Assembly: GCA_965220245.1 (NCBI GenBank)
Contig: CBDCPI010000006.1
Coordinates: 310,001-374,000 of the forward strand
Reading direction: 5' to 3'
Origin: CBDCPI01 sp965220245
GTDB taxonomy: Bacteria > Chloroflexota > Dehalococcoidia > Lucifugimonadales > UBA3495
DNA: 64,000 bases
Shown: positions 8,713 through 17,973 of the stretch, piece after piece
Layout: each line of letters starts with the position of its first letter
How positions within the stretch are numbered: the stretch's first letter is position 1
Translations under genes and position numbers: made by a program
The notes under the pieces: model-generated
Database searches by the model: none
Told to the model about the DNA's origin: nothing
Seen by the model: the letters and a program-made list of their open reading frames with translations, nothing else

Positions 8713-9130
8713 GGCGGCTATCTCGGGCGCGGTGGTGTTGGGCGCCGCGGCCTGCTTTGGCCTGATAAGCTCGCCCCTGGCCGTGCTGGCCATCCCCTGC
8801 GCCTATCTGATTGGCCTTACGGTGGCTTCCATTGCTCTGATTTTGACGGCCGCTGCCAGCACCATAGGCGCGATGAACAACTTCTTCACCGTGTTCATAA
8901 TCCCAATGTTCTATGTGAGCGGAGTCTTCTTTCCCCTGGACCACGTGCCGCACACAGTCAAGATGCTCTCCTGGGCATTGCCCCTGACCCCCGCCGCGGC
9001 CCTGACGAGGGGACTGGTATCGGGCGACCTCACGTGGTTAATGGTGCTGTGGGCGCTCCAACTATTGGCTATTTCGGTTGTGGCCCTCTGCGTGGCGTCC
9101 TTCTTCATGCACCGCCGCCTCATCAAGTGA
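8713..9130 (+). pseudogene. C-terminal fragment of an ABC-2 type transporter permease
   Basis: The frame encodes about 139 residues with four hydrophobic segments and the NodJ/DrrB-like motif MFYVSGVFFPLDHVPHTVK followed by LPLTPAAALTRGL, typical of the C-terminal half of ABC-2 permeases. The N-terminal half is missing; the frame enters directly from the inverted repeat ending at 8712 and the first start-like codon is GTG at 8732. Its last 8 bases overlap the convergent LLM gene. No ATPase partner is nearby, so it is probably non-functional. Confidence 0.7.
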
Positions 9131-10112
9131 CTGCCAGCGTCGTGGCCACCTGCTTGTAGTCTTCCAGTCTGGGGAGCAGCAGTGGCAGGTCGACACCAAC
9201 TCTGCGATATTCTTCGATCCGTTCCTTGCAACGCTCAGGCGGACCGACGACGTAGAACGAGTCCACCATGTCGTCGCTTATGAGGCTGACCGCGTCCCGC
9301 CCACCGTCCTGATTCACCGACTCCCGGAGCGCGGGCAGTATGGACGGATCATAGCCACCCTTCTCCAGCAGAATCTCACCGACGTGGGGTTCGTCCAGCA
9401 GCCGCACTACCCGCGACTTGAGGCTTTCCAACATGCCCGCGGGGTCGTCGGTCGGGCGCACCACCAACATACAAGCGATGTCCACGTCGGCAGGGTCACG
9501 CCCCGTCTCACGTGCGGCCCTCCGCACTTCGTCCACGGCGTAGCTGATGTAGGTTGTGGGAGTATAGGCGTTTAGCAGCACGCCATCTGCGACCGCGCCC
9601 GCCAGCCGCAGCGCCCTGGGACCTATCGCCGCGAGATAGATTGGGAGCCGGTCTTGTACGGGCAAGGTCGCAAGCCCCACGTCGGCCAGATTGAATTGGC
9701 CTCCTTCGGAAGTTACAGGACTGCCCGACAGCAGGGCGCGCACGGTCTCAACCGTCTCTTTGAGGCTGGCACGGGGGTCGCGGTACGGTATCCCCATCCG
9801 GTACTGGACCACCCAACTGTCGCTCCTGCCAAGGCCAAGCAAGAACCTCCCCCCGGAGATGCGGTCGAGGGTGGCCGCCGACATTGCGGTCAGCGCCGGA
9901 TTTCGCGTAAAGGGGTTGACCACTCCCACGCCCAGCTTAATATCATGGGTCACGGCGGCCAGAAAACCCAGCATGGAGAAGGTCTCCTCGTGGAAATACC
10001 GCTCGGTGACCCACAAGGACTCGTAGCCGCAGCGTTCGGCAGTCTCGGCGTACTCCTTCAGCTCCCCGCCGCTGTCGATGCCGTGGTAGAGCACGATCCC
10101 TTGCCTGGCCAT
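9123..10112 (-). CDS. LLM-class (luciferase-like) flavin/F420-dependent oxidoreductase
   Basis: A 329-aa TIM-barrel oxidoreductase of the bacterial luciferase superfamily. Seen: GYESLWVTERYFHEETFSML (residues 29-48), the conserved IKLGVGVVNPFTRNP (58-72), TLDRISGGRFLLGLGRSD (81-98) and PIYLAAIGPRALRLAGAVADG. The substrate is not evident, and FMN and F420 forms cannot be separated by eye. It is the last gene of a six-gene minus-strand operon, 18 bp after the VOC gene. The neighbouring PPOX-type protein, a family that often binds F420 or flavin, fits a shared cofactor. Confidence 0.88.
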   Translation of the reverse strand: MARQGIVLYHGIDSGGELKEYAETAERCGYESLWVTERYFHEETFSMLGFLAAVTHDIKLGVGVVNPFTRNPALTAMSAATLDRISGGRFLLGLGRSDSWVVQYRMGIPYRDPRASLKETVETVRALLSGSPVTSEGGQFNLADVGLATLPVQDRLPIYLAAIGPRALRLAGAVADGVLLNAYTPTTYISYAVDEVRRAARETGRDPADVDIACMLVVRPTDDPAGMLESLKSRVVRLLDEPHVGEILLEKGGYDPSILPALRESVNQDGGRDAVSLISDDMVDSFYVVGPPERCKERIEEYRRVGVDLPLLLPRLEDYKQVATTLAVT

Positions 10113-10130
10113 AGCCCCGCCTCCCTTCTC

Positions 10131-10589
10131 CTATCCTCCGCCGCCGGCGTCGAACTGGAGCAGGATGCCGTCGGGGTCGTAAACGTAGAAGCTGGTCAAC
10201 TCTCCCCGGGCATTGAGCCGGGACTCCAGCGGTCCGGCGAACTCTACGCCTTTAGAGGCCAGGTCGTCAGCCAGGCCCTTCAGGTCGGAGACCGAGATCG
10301 AAAAATGGCTAAGGCCGATTTGGTCCAGCTTGATGGGGTCCCCGTCGGCGTCTTCGCCGGGGTGGGTCGTCATGGTAATGGTGGGGCAGTTCTCACCGTC
10401 GCCGATGACCAAACGCACCTGGCGGCGCGTCTGCCGTGAGTGCTTATACACGTGGGGGAGGCCGCCTGTAGTGGTGTCTTGAATCCGGTCGTACCCCACG
10501 GTCATACCCAGGATATCCCGGTAGAAGCCCAATGACCGGTCGATGTCCGCCACGCAAATGGCGATGTGGGAGACTCCGGTTGCGTCCAT
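10131..10589 (-). CDS. VOC-superfamily (glyoxalase/dioxygenase-like) protein
   Basis: 152 aa with two beta-alpha-beta-beta-beta modules. The N-terminal module has HIAICVADIDRSLGFYRDILGM (residues 7-28), and the second has LSHFSISVSDLKGLADDL, ending in YVYDPDGILLQF with the typical metal-binding Glu replaced by Gln-Phe context. Members are metal-dependent isomerases, lyases or ring-cleaving dioxygenases; the substrate is unknown. It starts 7 bp after the SMP-30 gene stop, so they are probably co-transcribed. Confidence 0.88.
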   Translation of the reverse strand: MDATGVSHIAICVADIDRSLGFYRDILGMTVGYDRIQDTTTGGLPHVYKHSRQTRRQVRLVIGDGENCPTITMTTHPGEDADGDPIKLDQIGLSHFSISVSDLKGLADDLASKGVEFAGPLESRLNARGELTSFYVYDPDGILLQFDAGGGG

Positions 10590-10596
10590 GCCTACT

Positions 10597-11532
10597 TCAC
10601 CTCCGTCTTTGTTGATAGCCAGTAGTCCAGCCGTTGCCTGGCACGGCGATTCCGGCGACTTTCATCTGGATGCGGTACAGGGAACCGAAGGTTGTGACGA
10701 ACAAGGTCTTCCAGTCGTCCCCGCCCCAACCCACGTTGGTCGTCTGCGCCCCGGTGTGGATTGTCCCCAGATGGTTGCCCGCCGGGTCTATGATCCACAC
10801 GCCGCCGGGCCCGCTGCTGTAGACGTTGCCTTCGACGTCCACCTTCATTCCGTCGGGGCCATAAGGGGTGATGGGGACGGGCGCGATAAGCTGGCAGAAC
10901 ACCCGGTCGCTGGCCAGGTTCAACATCCCGTTTGGGTTCACGTCGAACGCCCTGATCCTTCCGCCGCGATAGTCGGCGATGTAGAGGATGCTTTCGTCAG
11001 GCGAGAAAACCAGGCCGTTTGGAAAGGCAAAGTCCGACACCAATAGCGAAATCGTACCCAGGTCCGCAGACACTCGGTAGACGCCGGAGTATGACAGCGG
11101 AAATTCGGGGTCCGGCGCTCCGGGGTTAGTAAAGTAGATGCTGCCGTCCGACGACCTTACCACCACGTCGTTGGGCCGGTTCAATGGCATGCCTTGGTAG
11201 CTGTTGGCCACCACCGTGATGCTACCTTCCGGCTCCATCCGCGTCACCCTTCCCGCGCCGCCTTCACAGAGAATCATCCTGCCCTGGAGGTCCCTGGTCA
11301 GTCCGTTGGCGTTATTGGTCGATTCCTGCAACAGGGTGATGCCGCTGCCGGGAGTCCACTGCCGTCGTTTGTTGCCCCTTACTTCGCTAAAAATAAGGTG
11401 CCCCGCTTCGTGCCACCAGAGGGGCCCTTCGGCAACCTCGTAGCCGTTGCCCAGCTCCTCCAATTCCTGGTCGGCGGATACCAACCTGTCCAACTCCGGT
11501 GATAGCCGTTCGATTGGCACGGACAACCTCAT
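10597..11532 (-). CDS. SMP-30/gluconolactonase/LRE-family hydrolase
   Basis: A 311-aa six-bladed beta-propeller lactonase. Seen: EGPLWWHEAGHLIFSEV (residues 35-51; the Glu is a metal ligand), NNANGLTRDLQGRMILCEGGAGRV, RPNDVVVRSSDGSIYFTNPG, FPNGLVFSPDESILYIADY (Asn and Asp metal ligands), and DGMKVDVEGNVY near the C-terminus. It likely opens a lactone ring. It sits in the operon between the VOC protein and the broken SDR, suggesting a sugar-acid or lactone catabolic step. No signal peptide. Confidence 0.92.
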   Translation of the reverse strand: MRLSVPIERLSPELDRLVSADQELEELGNGYEVAEGPLWWHEAGHLIFSEVRGNKRRQWTPGSGITLLQESTNNANGLTRDLQGRMILCEGGAGRVTRMEPEGSITVVANSYQGMPLNRPNDVVVRSSDGSIYFTNPGAPDPEFPLSYSGVYRVSADLGTISLLVSDFAFPNGLVFSPDESILYIADYRGGRIRAFDVNPNGMLNLASDRVFCQLIAPVPITPYGPDGMKVDVEGNVYSSGPGGVWIIDPAGNHLGTIHTGAQTTNVGWGGDDWKTLFVTTFGSLYRIQMKVAGIAVPGNGWTTGYQQRRR

Positions 11533-11582
11533 GGTCTGATTTGTTGCGGTCAGTCGCTCTTGAATCAGTCCAGGACCGGTGG

Positions 11583-12336
11583 CTATTGGGCCGTTAGCCC
11601 GCCGTCGATAACCAACTCGCTTCCCGTCATGAAGGACGACTCGTCGCTGGCCAGGAATAAGACCCCGTAGGCAACGTCTTCCGGTACTCCCAGCCTGCCG
11701 ATGGGGTGCCGGGCCAGGTTCATCTCCTGTCCTTCTTCGTCGGCCAGCATGGACTCGGTCATGGCGGTGATGATGACACCGGGATGCACGGAGTTGGCGC
11801 GTATACCTTCCCTGGCGTACTGAATGGCAGTCGCCTTCGTGAACAGTCGAACAGCTCCTTTTGACGCGCCGTAGGCTGAGGTGGTCCCGCCGACCAGTCC
11901 AGCCACCGACGAGATGTTAATGATAGAGCCGCCGCCCGCCTTGCGCATCTCAGGGATGGCCGCTTTGGTGCCCAGGAACACTCCCTTGGCGTTCACGTCC
12001 AAGGTCCGGTCCCATTGGTCCTCGGTCAGGGTCTCGATGAGGGCCCGCTCGCCATCCGGCCCGCGAGGGCTGCCGATACCGGCGTTGTTCACCAAAACGT
12101 CCAACGGCGGTCTCGACGGCCTGCTGCCAGTCTACTTCGCTGGTGACGTCCAACCGGACGTAAACACACTCGCCGCCGCCCTCGTTGATTTCAGCCTCCA
12201 CCTGTTGCCCTTCGGCATCGAGGATGTCTCCGATGACAACTTTAGCCCCCTCCCCGGCAAACATCCTGGCTTCGACTGCGCCCTGTCCTCTCGCGCCTCC
12301 GCTGATCAGCGCAACTTTTCCTTCCAGTCTTGGCAT
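11583..12336 (-). pseudogene. SDR-family oxidoreductase broken by a frameshifting deletion
   Basis: The N-terminal part (from ATG 12336) has the cofactor motif SGGARGQGAVEARMFAGEGA and ends LDVTSEVDWQQAVETAV near 12110. The rest lies in another frame: LDVLVNNAGIGSPRG, the catalytic INISSVAGLV (Ser) and YGASKGAV (Tyr, Lys), ending FMTGSELVIDGGLTAQ at 11583. Compared with the usual A-V-x-x-F-G-x-L-D-V-L-V-N-N-A, four or five residues are missing at the join, so the lesion looks like a short deletion that also shifts frame. An ATG at 12104 could start a C-terminal product lacking the Rossmann motif. Middle gene of the six-gene operon. Confidence 0.82.
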
Positions 12337-12388
12337 GTCTATCCCCCTTGGCGTCGGTTGCGTGACGGTCCGCCCGATTCGGGAGCGG

Positions 12389-12817
12389 CTAGGAATAGTC
12401 CCATGAGCGGATCCGTTGCGGTGTCACTTTTATGTAAACCGCGTCCTTTCGAGGCTCGGTGGGAAGCTCCTGCTCAGGGACACCGCGTAGTTTCGCGGCT
12501 TCCCGGGCAAAGTACAGGGCATCGAAGGGCTCGGAATGCACCGTTGCGGTGCCCTGGACCATCAAGCCCTTGATGTCCCCCCTCGATTTGCCGCTCTCCA
12601 GTAGCAGGCTCACCTTCGGGTTGTCCTGGATGTTCTTGAGCTTTCTGGTATTGCCCCGGACTCCCATTACGATGTCCTCACCCAGCCGAAAGTAGCCCAG
12701 CGGCACGGTGTGGGGATACCCGTCTGGCCCAATGGTGGTCAACGCAATCCAGCCAGGCTTGCTGTCCAGAAATTCGTGAGACTCCTGAATGGTCAAATTT
12801 CGAGGCATCGCCGCCAC
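12389..12817 (-). CDS. PPOX-family (pyridoxamine-phosphate-oxidase-like, F420/flavin-binding) protein
   Basis: 142 aa, split beta-barrel fold. Seen: GWIALTTIGPDGYPHTVPLGYFRLGEDIVMG (residues 22-52), the GNTRKLKNIQDNPKVSLLLE core (55-74), and a C-terminal YIKVTPQRIRSWDYS. This layout is that of PPOX-class enzymes that use flavin or F420 to reduce or oxidise small molecules. It sits 52 bp before the SDR pseudogene and 54 bp after the upstream gene in the same operon. Substrate unknown. Confidence 0.88.
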   Translation of the reverse strand: MAAMPRNLTIQESHEFLDSKPGWIALTTIGPDGYPHTVPLGYFRLGEDIVMGVRGNTRKLKNIQDNPKVSLLLESGKSRGDIKGLMVQGTATVHSEPFDALYFAREAAKLRGVPEQELPTEPRKDAVYIKVTPQRIRSWDYS

Positions 12818-12871
12818 CTCTCGCGGTAAACCGCTCGTTCAATTAGCGGGGTCGAGCTAACAGGCCGGATG

Positions 12872-13546
12872 TCAGAACGCGCGGGGTGGAAACACCCGGC
12901 GGTACACGCCAGGTGAACCCGAAGCGTGACCGTAGGTACCTCCGATGTATTCGTGCATCGCGTCCTGGCCGCGCTGGTTTTCCCATGCCAGGGTCTCGGG
13001 TACCTTCTCGTGTTCGAACTCATACATGGTCAGGTACTTGGGCCAACCTTCGACGGACTGATACCGGCGGACCTGCATACATCCCGGGATCTTCAGGTTG
13101 CCCGGCGTCCGCACGTTATCGTAGTAGTAGTTGTACTTGTCCTCGATCTCCGGCGGCACGTCCATGCGTCCGATCTGGAGCGCGGGCGCCATTCCACGGC
13201 CCAACGTATGCGGGTCGCTTTCGGCGGGATAGATCTGAGTGTATACGTTACGGACCATCCCTCCTGCGGCCATGAGGGGCGACACCCGCTTCGACCAGTC
13301 GGTTGGGTTGGCCCGCTGGCGCAGATATTCATCCGACTGCAGGGCTTCCGCCGATTCGAGTTCGTAAACGGCCAGGTATCTGGGCCCGCCCCGCAGGGCT
13401 TCATAACGGGCCCCATCCAGGAATCCAGGGTTGCTCAGCCGCTCGGGCAAGTGCTCCTGGTTGTACCAGGCGTTGAAGTCGGCGTCATGCTCGACGGCCA
13501 CATCGGTGTAGACCACCATGATAGCGGTACCCTTCTTCTCGACCAC
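12872..13546 (-). CDS. Tandem dimeric alpha/beta-barrel protein (EthD/DUF4286-like)
   Basis: About 224 aa formed by two similar halves. The first has YTDVAVEHDADFNAWYNQEH followed by LPERLSNPGFLDGARYEAL and YLAVYELESAEAL; the second repeats the pattern in a degenerate form (YYYDNVRTPGNLKIPGCMQVRRYQ, YLTMYEFEHEKV). This is the ferredoxin-like alpha/beta-barrel arrangement. I choose GTG at 13546 because GGGGGAGG lies just upstream; a longer frame to 13630 adds a poorly coded leader. It is the first gene of the operon, and a role in substrate binding or degradation is inferred from context. Confidence 0.7.
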   Translation of the reverse strand: MVEKKGTAIMVVYTDVAVEHDADFNAWYNQEHLPERLSNPGFLDGARYEALRGGPRYLAVYELESAEALQSDEYLRQRANPTDWSKRVSPLMAAGGMVRNVYTQIYPAESDPHTLGRGMAPALQIGRMDVPPEIEDKYNYYYDNVRTPGNLKIPGCMQVRRYQSVEGWPKYLTMYEFEHEKVPETLAWENQRGQDAMHEYIGGTYGHASGSPGVYRRVFPPRAF

Positions 13547-13695
13547 GATGCGTACCTCCCCCAAGGAATAGCTCGGCGCAGGCCCATTAAAGCACAGATC
13601 ACTGCTGCCAGACCATCCCGGATTTGCCAAACTCCGGGCGAAGTGTTACTAATCTGCTCGACCAGCAATGCAACCTAGTGAACAGGTGAGAAGAT

Positions 13696-14214
13696 ATGCC
13701 AAGAGCAACCATCAACATCGGAGACGCGGCGGGACAGGCAGCCACTAATGCTACCTGGAAATACGCCATTGGTTTTGTGCCCGGTCAGGAAAACGAGGGG
13801 CTGGTAGCCAACGGAGAGGGCAGCCCGTGCCGGTTACCCGGCTACGACGACTCCGGTTGGGAAACGTGCCAGGACCTGTCTGTGGGGATCTCCAGCGGCT
13901 TTACCTTCGCCTGGTACCGGACCACCATCACCATCCCGGAGACGGTCAACGGCCGCCCCACCAACGGGATGCGCGTCCAGTTTGAGACCTGCGTCGACGA
14001 CTACGGCGAAATCTGGATCGACGGCGAATGCAACCGCGACAGGGGTACCGTTCAGGGATTTAACGTTGCTCAACGGGTCCAGGTTTCCAGCGACGCCACC
14101 CCCGGCGCTCAACACACGATCGCCATATTGGCGGCCAACGGCCCGCTGGCCGCGCCGTTTGGGACCGTGTTCGTCCGCTTTGCCAACCTTGGCTTCGAGT
14201 GGACCGGGTCCTGA
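13696..14214 (+). CDS. Galactose-binding-like (jelly-roll) domain protein
   Basis: 172 aa. The central stretch FAWYRTTITIPETV followed by GMRVQFETCVDDYGEIWIDGE (about residues 74-116) matches the sugar-binding/jelly-roll domain found in beta-galactosidases and attached to some gluconolactonases: the strand pair after W-Y-R-x-x-x-x-I-P and the D-D-Y-G-E-I-W-I-D-G turn. No catalytic domain or signal peptide is present. It is divergent from the catabolic operon containing an SMP-30 lactonase, so it may be a split-off accessory domain. An AGGTGAGAAG site precedes the ATG. Confidence 0.65.
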   Translation: MPRATINIGDAAGQAATNATWKYAIGFVPGQENEGLVANGEGSPCRLPGYDDSGWETCQDLSVGISSGFTFAWYRTTITIPETVNGRPTNGMRVQFETCVDDYGEIWIDGECNRDRGTVQGFNVAQRVQVSSDATPGAQHTIAILAANGPLAAPFGTVFVRFANLGFEWTGS

Positions 14215-14219
14215 GACCG

Positions 14220-14786
14220 GGGGCTCTCGGTTACCTAACGGCGACCTCGCGGCTCTGGTCCGAGGCCTCCTGCCAGCGGGGGATGTCGGTGGGCCTCACC
14301 ACGGCCGCCGCCCTGGTCCACGAAATGATGGAGGCCAGGGACGGGAGAAGGCTGCTGAATCTGCAGCGGCAACTGTCCCGCCTGAACCTGCTGATCATCA
14401 ACGAACTGGGCTTTGTCCCACTGTTTCGGACCGGTGCGGAACTGCTCTTCGAGGTCTTCAGCCAGCGCTACGAACGGGGCTCCATCGTGGTCACCACCAA
14501 CTTGCCATTCGACGAATGGACCGAGGTCTTCGGCTCGGAGCGGTTGACCGGGGCGCTGCTGGACCGGCTCACCCTTCACGTCCACATCCTGGGGATGAGC
14601 GGCGAGTGCTACAGGCTCAAGCGCAGCAGGGAGACCGCCACACCGCCGCCACCAGACGAACCGGACGACGCTTATCTCACACCTGCACTGTCCTCTCTCC
14701 CTCCCAAGCGGTCCCCTCTCCACCTGCTATACGGCCCTCGGTCATCACGCCGGTGGTACACGGTTACTCCACTTTTTTCGGCCTAA
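14220..14786 (+). pseudogene. IstB-like ATPase fragment (IS21 helper), N-terminally truncated
   Basis: The frame carries the C-terminal two thirds of an IS21-family IstB AAA+ protein: CQRGMSVGLTTAAALVHEMM, LLNLQRQLSRLNLLIINELG, GAELLFEVFSQRYERGS, VVTTNLPFDEWTEVFG and LLDRLTLHVHILGM. The Walker A region is absent, about 12 foreign residues follow ALGY, and the Walker B IIDELG is changed to IINELG. There is no IstA partner. An ATG at 14284 is possible, but the product could not bind ATP normally. It overlaps the end of the preceding gene. Confidence 0.8.
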
Positions 14787-14908
14787 GCAGACGGTATTCA
14801 TAACCCCCCAGATCCCCAGTCCTACAAGTCTCGGTCTCTAGCCGCAAAGAACGGCACACCCAATAGGCACAGCTGACGGCGTAAGCCCACCGCCGAGTTA
14901 CCGTTAGG

Positions 14909-15084
14909 GTAGGCATCGAGAACTACGTGCACTGGGTGCAGGACGTGCCCCCCGGCGAGGCCCCGAGCCAGATGCGAACCCGGTCCGTGTCGTAACTGCG
15001 GCGGCGTTGCGAAACCTAGTGGCAGGGCTGTTACGACTCAGTGCGGGGAAGAGCATAGGGATGGCTCTGCGTCACAATAGCTAG
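14909..15084 (+). pseudogene. C-terminal scrap of an ISAs1-type transposase
   Basis: Two frames together read IENYVHWVQDVPPGEAPSQM then, after a shift, ALRNLVAGLLRLSAGKSIGM. Both match the conserved C-terminus of ISAs1-family (IS4-like) transposases (I-E-N-x-x-H-W-V-x-D and L-R-N-L-x-x-G-L-L-R-L). Only about 58 codons remain, and the IS903-group element starts five bases later. Confidence 0.6.
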
Positions 15085-15088
15085 AAAC

Positions 15089-16171
15089 GGCTTTGTTGCA
15101 TGAATATTGGCAGCACATGAAATGTCCCAACACCCTTTGAATCGAGCTATGCTACTCGATAGCTATCCGGCATTCCCAAGTGGGTCATCCGATTCAAAGC
15201 GGCACACTTTACCTTGGCTTCCACCTTCTGCTGCGGTAACTTCCTGGCCTGAAGATAGGAACCAAAGATGGTCTTGAACCGAAACATGGCAGTCTCGGCC
15301 AGGGAACGCCGATGATAGCCCGACTCTTGTTTCCACCGCTTACGTCCTACCTTCCGAATCCTTCTCAGGTTCTCGTCCCGCACCAGGGGCGGGGTGGCAC
15401 AGTTCCCATGCTGCCAGATACGGGCATCCTTTCGAGGTGGAATTGCTACCCGCCTGACACCTCTGACAGCGCAGCCCTCATATACCTTCCTTTTGTCGTA
15501 GGCCCCATCGCCACCCACCTGCTCCACTAACTCGGTGCTCTGGTCCAGAAGTTCGGGCACCGCTCCCGCATCGTCCAGGCTGGCCTCGCTCAGTACCACG
15601 GCCTGGATCTCCTGGGTTTCACTGTCCACGCTTAGATGGAGCTTCCTCCAGGTGCGCCGTTTGGTATAGCCATGCTGACGCACCTTCCATTCTCCCTCCC
15701 CAAAGACTTTCAACCCGGTGCTGTCCAGTACCAGGTGCAAGGGCCCAGCAGCTTTCCTGAGCAAGGAAACCCCCAGGCGCTTGGCGCGCTTGCAGAGGGT
15801 GGTATAGTCCGGCACCGGCAAATCCCACTCCAGCAAGTGAAACACGGACCGGAGAAACCCTTCGGCAGCCCTCAGGGTCAAGTGGAAGACGCTGCGCACC
15901 ATCAACAGACACTGGATTGCTCCATCGGAATACTGAAACTGCCCACCGCGCTTTCGGGGGCCGTCGGGCTTCCAGGCCCCAATATCCTCTTCGCTGGTCC
16001 ATAGGGTTATTGAACCCCGCTGGACCAGGCTTTCGTTGTAGTCATGCCAGTTACGTATCCGATACTGGGATTTCCTGGTGGTGGTGCGTTTCTTGGGACG
16101 AGCTTTGGAGGCTTGCGGTGTTCGCTTCATGCCTCCAGCTTAACACTACCTCCCATTCATTCAACAAAGCC
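15089..16171. mobile_element. IS5-family, IS903-group insertion sequence, copy 1
   Basis: A 1083-bp element with terminal repeats GGCTTTGTTGCATGAAT (left) and, on the other strand at the right end, GGCTTTGTTGAATGAAT, nearly the published IS903 end. It encodes one transposase on the minus strand. Unlike copy 2, its 9-bp flanks (GCTAGAAAC and GTTTTATTG) do not match, so no target duplication survives. It is in opposite orientation to copy 2, about 2.3 kb away. Confidence 0.88.
15147..16130 (-). CDS. IS903-group IS5-family transposase, copy 1
   Basis: A 327-aa DDE transposase. Seen: basic N-terminus (ARPKKRTTTRKSQYRIRNW), the first catalytic Asp in LHLVLDSTGLKVFGEGEW (about residue 150), the second in VGGDGAYDKRKVYEG, and the Glu in YHRRSLAETAMFRFK. 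The frame is intact and it differs from the copy at 18545 at only two residues (Leu/Ser in the QSTE-x-VEQ segment and Thr/Ala in the CA-x-PP segment), so the two copies diverged recently. Confidence 0.93.
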   Translation of the reverse strand: MKRTPQASKARPKKRTTTRKSQYRIRNWHDYNESLVQRGSITLWTSEEDIGAWKPDGPRKRGGQFQYSDGAIQCLLMVRSVFHLTLRAAEGFLRSVFHLLEWDLPVPDYTTLCKRAKRLGVSLLRKAAGPLHLVLDSTGLKVFGEGEWKVRQHGYTKRRTWRKLHLSVDSETQEIQAVVLSEASLDDAGAVPELLDQSTELVEQVGGDGAYDKRKVYEGCAVRGVRRVAIPPRKDARIWQHGNCATPPLVRDENLRRIRKVGRKRWKQESGYHRRSLAETAMFRFKTIFGSYLQARKLPQQKVEAKVKCAALNRMTHLGMPDSYRVA

Positions 16172-16397
16172 GTTTTATTGAACTCAGAGGTGAATCCCAG
16201 CTTATCGAATTAACGCGCTGCCGCGGAGCAATAGCCAACGCTCTGGTCGAGTAACCGTCCGTAACCCCTCAAACGCTGCGTCTGCGCCTTTCTCCAAAGA
16301 AGGGCAGCCGCGACAATTATACTTGGTCTGTCCTCCGGTTCGCTGATTGAAAGTTGCGGCGCCTACCCAGGCAGATTGGTGAGCTCCAGAGGCCCGT

Positions 16398-17794
16398 CTA
16401 TACGTCCGGCCGTAGCTGGTGGCGGGTGGCGGCCTCGTAGGCATGGCCTACCTGGACCAACAGCGGCTCCGCCAAGTGCCTGCCAACGAACTGGATGCTG
16501 AGGGGCAGGCCCTCGCTGTTCAGTCCGCAGGGCAGGGATATGGTGGGCGCTCCGCTGAAGTCGTATGGTATGGTAAACCGTCCCCAGGTCCATTCCTCCT
16601 CGTCCATCGGGCCGTAGAGCGCTTCTGGCGTGACCCGCTCTGGAGCTGTGGTCATGGAGGGGCAGACCAACACGTCGATGCCGTCGAATATTCCGGCCAG
16701 GGTCCCGTTGCAGGCCAACCGTTGGTAGCTGGCGATGGCGTAGTCGGTGGCGCTGTGGCCCAACCCCAACTCCAGCCAACCCCGGAACCAGGGGCCGTAT
16801 TCGTCGCCCCGCGAAGGGAAGGTTTCGCGGTGGGCCGCGGCCGCCTCGGCCGAGCACAACACGCCCCAAGCCCGGGAGAAGGGCTCGGTGTCCGGCATTC
16901 GCACCGGCACCAGCACTGCTCCCCTGCTTTCCAACAGGCGGGCGCCTTCCAGCACCGCTGCTGCCAGTTCCGAGTCGACGCCTTCGCCGATATACCGCTC
17001 ATCGACGCCGATGCGAACGCCGCGGACTCCTTGGTCCACCCCTTCCAGCATGTTAGGCACCGGAGTGCTCAGCGAAGTAGGGTCATTGGGGTCCTGCCCC
17101 GCGATGGTTTGCAGCATAACACCGGCGTCGGATGGGCTCCGGGTCATCGGACCAACGTGGTCCAAGGACTCGGCCAAGGCCAACACGCCGTACCGGCTCA
17201 CCCGCCCCCAAGTGGGCTTGATTCCTACAATGCCGCAGGCGGCTGACGGAAACCTGATCGAGCCGCCGGTATCGCTGCCCAACGAGCCGTAGCACAGTCC
17301 GGCGGCAGTCGCTACTCCCGAGCCGCTGGAAGACGCGCCGGACCGCGGTCGGCGCCCCAGGGGTTGACCGGTATCTGGAACTCCGGGTTGTAACCGGCCA
17401 TCGCTCCTTCGGTGAGATTCAGCTTGCCGAGAATCACTGCACCGGCGGCGTTGAGCTTTTGCACCACCGTGCCGTCGAAGTCAGGTACGAAGTCCCGGAG
17501 CACCCGGGCGCCGCCCATAGTGGGGACCCCGGTGGTGAAACACAGGTCCTTGACGGCGATGGGCACCCCATGGAGGCCGCCCCGGTAGTTCCCGGCGGCG
17601 ATCTCCCGCTCGGCGGTCCGTGCCGATGCCAAGGCCGAGTCGGCCATCACCGTGGCGTAGCTCTTCAGATCGCCGTCCAGGGCCTCGATGCGCTCCAGAA
17701 TTGCCGAGGTGAGTTCCACGGGCGACAGCTCCCTAGACCGGAGGAGGGCCCCCACTTCCGCAATGGTCTGATAGTGCAAAGGCGTATCTGGCAT
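16398..17794 (-). pseudogene. Amidase-signature enzyme (GatA-like) with a one-base frameshift
   Basis: From ATG 17794 (GGAGTGG upstream) the first frame runs HYQTIAEVGALLRSRELSP to GGLHGVPIAVKDLCFTTGV (catalytic Lys) and VNPWGADR at about 17342. The next frame carries SGASSSGSGVATAAGL, the signature with the catalytic Ser, then GSDTGGSIRFPSAACG (second catalytic Ser) and the remainder to 16398. Adding one base in the GCGG run near 17343 restores a protein of about 465 aa with the complete Ser-Ser-Lys triad. Amidase, not the tRNA amidotransferase, is likelier because no gatB/gatC is near. It lies between the two IS copies. Confidence 0.85.
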
Positions 17795-17973
17795 TATTCC
17801 ACTCCTAAGCGATAATCCGGCATGGCTTTGCACAAAAATGATTTTTAATTCCGATTTTTGTGCAGAATTTCGGTAAATTCAGGGTTTCTTTGTCCGGCTC
17901 ACCGGGGCATTAGCGGGTCTTGCAATATTCTCACTCGAGTCCGTCCCTGTTTCGGCAAGTAAGCAATCCTCTT

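Noticed and set aside
14199..14786. A functional IstB gene starting at 14199
   Set aside because: The Walker A region is missing, the first residues come from the overlap with the upstream gene, and Walker B has D to N.
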